Below the pieces are notes generated by a model. The model worked only from the letters and a program-made list of their open reading frames with translations. It was not told where the DNA came from and did no database searches. A program made the position numbers and the translations under genes. From Styela clava (lineage: Eukaryota > Chordata > Ascidiacea > Stolidobranchia > Styelidae), in contig NC_135251.1 of NCBI RefSeq assembly GCF_964204865.1, forward strand, positions 26,226,001-26,290,000: a DNA stretch of 64,000 bases. Direction: 5' to 3'. Positions 59,690 through 64,000 of the stretch are shown here, one piece after another. Each line of letters starts with the position of its first letter. Positions within the stretch are counted from its first letter, which is position 1.

Positions 59690-60105
59690 TGCGGAAGCTT
59701 GTCAAATGAATAAATTCTAATAACAAGCTGGAATTCGGTGCTGATAATGGGGGATTGAATTTGATTTACTACACGATTCCAACTTCCATTGTCGGCTTCA
59801 GCTTTTGGCGTCTCTGCCATATTATGTTACTCACCATTGTGTCTGCGATAAGTTACAAAAAAACAAAACGTCGGTCGGAATATATTAAAATTTCGAGGAA
59901 GCTTATCACAACTGTCAAACGAATTTTTTTTAATAACAAGCACGAAGTCGGTACTGATAATGGGCGTTTGAATGTGATTTACTACACGATTTCAACTTCC
60001 ACTTCCGGCTTCAGCTTTCGGCGCCTCTGCCATATGTTACTTACTATTGTGTCTACGAAAAGTACCAAAAATAAAATGTCAAAATATTATAACCTCTTTC
60101 TCTGA
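59690..60105 (+). pseudogene. GLNVIYYTI-module ORF, unit C
   Basis: The frame 59755-60105 is open for 116 codons and carries both modules (IYYTIPTSIVGFSFW and IYYTISTSTSGFSFRR), each followed by LLTIVS. As in unit B, a stop precedes the frame, and no start or known domain is convincing. Confidence 0.4.
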
Positions 60106-61053
60106 ACAATAAAGATATCGAAACATATTCACGAGTCAATCCAGGTTTTCTAGTTTAATAAAGAAACTCGTACATTAAAATGATCCGCACGCATAGACTA
60201 GAACAGTTTTAATGTTTTGAGGAAATGACATGAAAGAAAAATTTTATCCCGGCTTACCATATATATAATATATGAAACAAACAAAAAACGGGACAGTGCG
60301 TATTGGACAAATCTTGGTTCGATTCGTAGGCTTAGTCCTGCTGAAACATCACTGAAAAACGTGCACTTTCTGTTCGGCATTTTGAATAATTAAACGAAAG
60401 TTAAGCTGACGTTGGATATTAAATTGATGTATCAAACTTACAACAATTATGACAAAACAATAAAAGTAGTCCCTCTCCCACGAAACTAGTGAAGTGAGTA
60501 GCAAATCAGAACTTATAGACTGGTTCCATTGCCATAAAAATATTTGTATTGATATTAAACAACAACAAAAAACAGCCTTTTCGGGGGTAATAGATGTTCA
60601 ACGACGCATTATGAGGAGTACAGATTAAATTATTGCGCAGTCGGGTTAGAGTTGTAATCTGGCTCATAAATCGAAAGCATGGGTTCTGATCTGATCATTT
60701 TTAATCTTGAACAATTATTCATTGGAAGTAGCCCAACAGTCAAAATGTCTGAAATAACTGCAATATTTAAAAAATATTTGTTGTAATATCTAGCTCAATC
60801 CGACGTAACTCCAAATTCTGAACTATAATAATCTACCTTTAACTTCAGGGCGAATTCGTTATTTTTGATGCGGAGTCACTTCTTTTCGGTAGTTTATTAA
60901 ACAGTAGGCCTACTGGCAGAGTTTAGTTTCGATGTATATTTCTATGATGGTGGCAAGTGCGTTGCATTGATCACTTCGCATAACACTTTTTAAATGTTAA
61001 CAATTTTTTTTTCTATTTCATAAGGATTGTAGTTAATACAAAAGATGCAGAAA

Positions 61054-62151
61054 ATGAATTGCAAAAACAAGATCATACCTGTCGTTCTCCTGTATTGCTG
61101 CATAGTAGCAAGTAAGTTGTATGTCATATTTTCAATTGAATTGCAATTGGAGCAAATTAAACTTTTTAACGTTAATTGTTAATTTGTTACATTTTTTAAT
61201 GAAATGCAATATGAATAAAACATTTTAGAAGCTCTACAGTTTGAAGAATTTGACTACAATGAAGATTTTAATAAAAATCTCGAGAAAGAATATCCTCAAA
61301 AATTTTTGGATGAAAAAAATATTGAAGCGGAGATTGACACCGATTTTGACGACGATGAAGACTTTGAACCAGACCTGGAATCAAATTTTGAAGCCATATT
61401 CGAGGATGATTTTGAGCCTGATTATGAAAAATTTCTGGAGGTTTGTACAACATATTAAATAACCACCAAGACAGCACCCACAATACATGCCTTTATTTTT
61501 CGAAAATACCAATTCGCTGTTTCATAGAAGTGCCCCAAATTCTACGCAGAATTTAATGAAATTATATGGATATTTGTCTGTTGGTCTTACGAAGCGTGAA
61601 AGCAAATAGTACATTTTAAATGGTCAATGGTCACCTTACTTTCGTGACAAATTTTTATACTTAGCTTTGACTGTGTTTTCATGCACCTTTGCATGTAAAT
61701 TCATTTCGCCTTCCAATATTTAAAAAAGCACGTCTACACCAAAACTCCACCAAACAAAACGTTTGGTAGCGACCACGAAAGTAGAATATAAAATAATTTA
61801 ATAAAATGAAGAGTGTGCTTTTGTGACTTTTCCTGTCATGTTTTCCTTCATTTTAAGCATTGATTTCTAAAATAATAATAAATATAATATATCTGAATTT
61901 AAAATTGTATTTTTTAATCATATTGGTCACATGTTCTTTAGAAATGGATTCTGAAAAGAAAACGTTCTTTGTGTAAAAAGTTCAAGTTATGTGAGAAAGA
62001 GAAGCATGGGTTCAAATCTGGATGTGCTAATATTGAGAAGACTGGTGTTTGGAGTAGGTTTAAGTGCAAATTTCAATTAAACTTTGTCTGCGGGATATTG
62101 AAAATTATCAAAGTTATTGCGAGATCCAATTTTTGCTTGCGACCACAATGA
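61054..62151 (+). CDS. Secreted prepropeptide: signal peptide, acidic prosegment, basic six-Cys peptide (copy C, intact)
   Basis: Exons 61054-61111, 61229-61440 and 61942-62151 join in frame (phases 1 and 0) to give 159 residues. Exon 1 is a hydrophobic leader (PVVLLYCCIVA). Exon 2 (about 71 residues) is extremely acidic, with blocks such as DFDDDEDFEPDLE and EDDFEPDYE. Exon 3 (69 residues) opens with WILKRKRS, a candidate furin/dibasic cleavage site, then a lysine-rich region with six cysteines spaced C-x5-C-x10-C-x13-C-x7-C-x14-C, ending CLRPQ. The exon-wise split into leader, anionic propiece and cationic Cys-rich peptide matches antimicrobial or venom-type precursors; I recognise no family. 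Relative to A and B, exon 3 has an in-frame 24-bp deletion. An in-frame ATG nine bases upstream (61045) would add three residues. AATAAA lies at 62288-62293. Confidence 0.75.
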
Positions 62152-62287
62152 TCGATAAAAAGTAAGAAGTGCGCTTTAGATATATCGTTGATCAGTGCAG
62201 TTATATCTAAATGAGATATAATTAGGCCTACTGGACGAGGCAAATTGCAAACGGTCATGCCGAATACTATTATAGTGACACACGTTT

Positions 62288-62293
62288 AATAAA
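62288..62293 (+). promoter_or_regulatory. Poly(A) signal of the copy C peptide gene
   Basis: AATAAA, about 137 nt after the stop codon and conserved at the same place in copies A and B. Confidence 0.5.
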
Positions 62294-62354
62294 CGGCAAC
62301 AGTTTAGCCCGATGGGCGTGTCAGTATAATATTCTCTATGTATTTGTCCATAAC

Positions 62355-62759
62355 TAGGGCTGGGCATTTTCGACTACCTGATGATTTCAGTATGGAATCG
62401 AATATTTTTTTCGAATCGAATCTCGAATACTTGGGAGATATATAATTGTATGTAACTTTCTTCTTGTATTTGGTCCTCCAGATACACAAATTACTAGAAA
62501 CGTAAAATACATCACTCAGACAGATTGCTGAGCGTACACAATAAAAAAATACATTTTCATCAATAACTCACTACAGAAATGAGTCATATGTCAGAATTGC
62601 GTTGAACAATATGACTTCCATGAAAAAAGTTGAGAAACTTACCTCGACAATCGGCGGAAAGGAAACAAACAAGATGGCGGCGATACAAAATTTTGCTCTG
62701 AACCACTTCGAATAGTTTACTATTCAATTCGAATATTCGATTCAAAATGCCCAGCCCTA
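62355..62759. mobile_element. Non-autonomous hAT-type element in unit C
   Basis: Orthologous copy of 51942-52351 with the same ends and flanks; slightly shorter. Confidence 0.88.
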
Positions 62760-63575
62760 TCCGTAACCGAAAAGCTTTTTTTTTTTTTTCAAAAATGCCA
62801 TTCAGTTATAATCAGTTTCTCCTTTCCTTGCAAATCTTAATTTTTCCTTTTGCTTCTTATCCGTTGCTTTTTATACTTGTGTTATTCAAAGGGTCAACAA
62901 CCTTTCTACGTCCGAGCGACGAAAAAAAATCTGAAAATCAAAACCAATCCGTTCAATTTATAGATGCTATTTATCGGCGATTAATTATTGTCGACGAGGT
63001 GGTCACTGATGTATAACAGAAGTATAAAATTTACAACTTTTTTGTACAGAGAAAATAGCTGCAAAGTTGTGCGTCAAGTGTGAAGAGCTATGCAGAAGGG
63101 GATAAAGGCCTACCAGGATTCATTTAATTACTGATTGAAATAAATTTGGTAAAGAATTTACGTCAATGTTTGTAACCGGAAAAGAAAAAGAAAATAAAGA
63201 TAGATTTAAACTATGATATTTTTTCAAGTTTTCATTTCCACCCAAGAACTGATCAGTGAAACTGTGTGCTCGAATAAAATAAAAATAAAATCTTCCCATA
63301 ATAAAATAAAAACTCAAGCTGAATTAATATAGCAGCAACGTGTAATTAGGATTCTGCTCATCATGACATCATTCGCAAAGAAGATATGTTCCAAAGCAAT
63401 ATTTGAATAACTAGAAGTATTTTCACTACTCTTGCGTGTAATTTAAAACTTTAGAAAACGTCATTATTGACTATTTACCCCATCTAATTCCATTTTTTTT
63501 TAATTGTGTATATTGTATATCGAGACGTAGAACTATAATACCTTTCATAAGTCAGTAATTAGCCAATTTTTGGTG

Positions 63576-63784
63576 CTCCAGAAGTATGTCTACCTTTATG
63601 GATGTAACTGATTTTTTTCGCCTATTTTACATCAAGTTGTTAATTAAAGGGACTGAAACTTATGGGCATGGGGTATATTAACTTGGCTAACACAAACAGT
63701 CTCCGAACTCGTAATAGAACTAATATGAGGATAATCAGAATAAAATTATGGCCTAACCCTAACCTGGTACACATACTACGGGAG
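63576..63784. mobile_element. Long-form palindromic MITE in unit C
   Basis: Near-identical to 53165-53373 and at the same position in the unit. It begins CTCCAGAAGTATGTCTACC and ends GGTACACATACTACGGGAG. Confidence 0.85.
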
Positions 63785-64000
63785 TACCCAATTTTTGTTA
63801 ATGATAATTTACTCATTTTAAACTTCTGCATAACGAAGTCATTTATTCTGCAGAGTCATGGATGTTTATTCAATTGATAATCCTCTTTTTAGCAGTTAGA
63901 AGTAATAGACCTAAAATAAGGACATTTGGAAGAATCGTTGTAATGACCCCCAAAAGTCGTTCCCTTGAATTTATTAATCTTTTGAAGCTGTAACTCTTCA

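Larger units (their letters stand above)
59684..64000 (+). repeat. Large tandem unit C (at least 4.3 kb, runs off the window)
   Basis: Begins within the AATTTCTTGCGGAAGC block at the B/C junction and contains all parts of the unit. These are two GLNVIYYTI modules (59690-60105), a linker shared only with B (about 60240-60840), the intact peptide gene, the hAT element, and the MITE. The match with unit A continues to the last base. Confidence 0.92.

Noticed and set aside
1..64000. CRISPR arrays, operons or ribosome binding sites
   Set aside because: The sequence is spliced animal DNA; direct repeats seen are minisatellite, LTR or segmental duplications, with no spacer structure.

Overview
The window is AT-rich animal DNA. 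Evidence for this: spliced genes with GT-AG introns, a mitochondrial carrier of the metazoan uncoupling-protein clade, a CDCA3 (Tome-1) homologue, a tRNA-derived SINE, many hAT elements and an LTR retrotransposon with an env-like ORF. CDCA3 is best known from vertebrates, so a deuterostome invertebrate such as a tunicate is a reasonable guess. The species cannot be fixed from the sequence alone.

Host genes, left to right. (1) The 5' part of a minus-strand gene for a Pro/Gln/Met/Gly-rich protein: six phase-compatible exons from 5498 down to 14, one of only 17 nt, running off the left edge. (2) A complete ten-exon, 277-residue mitochondrial carrier of the UCP4/UCP5/KMCP1 type (21999-26292, plus). 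(3) A complete eight-exon CDCA3-like gene (41150-45675, plus) encoding 929 residues, far longer than known CDCA3. It has four D-P-R-S-P...R-T-P repeats and two KEN boxes. (4) A small three-exon minus-strand gene (48629-47597) of unknown function. (5) A three-copy array (49.9-64.0 kb) of a short secreted-peptide gene: signal peptide exon, strongly acidic prosegment exon, strongly basic six-cysteine exon. Copy A has a nonsense codon in exon 1 and copy B in exon 2; copy C is open throughout. This array is the best candidate for an undescribed system: charge-balanced, cysteine-rich prepropeptides resembling antimicrobial or venom-type precursors in layout, though no known family was recognised.

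Mobile DNA fills much of the rest. An apparently complete hAT transposon (11152-14181) has perfect 14-bp inverted ends, an 8-bp target duplication and an uninterrupted 691-residue transposase. At least eight shorter hAT elements have recognisable 8-bp duplications. A young LTR retroelement (28865-38066) has almost identical LTRs and a 5-bp target duplication. It lacks gag, has a broken pol and keeps a long open env-like ORF. Its 3' LTR is split by a hAT element that itself contains another hAT element. Other features are a MULE transposase relic, SINE copies, a palindromic MITE family with at least seven copies, and a minisatellite that seems to have grown out of the ends of another MITE.

The host genes do not form a shared pathway. 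The clearest functional grouping is the tandem peptide cluster at the right end, whose repeat unit also carries a second repeated ORF module and a hAT insertion. All exon structures were built by eye from splice signals and reading phase; there is no transcript support here.
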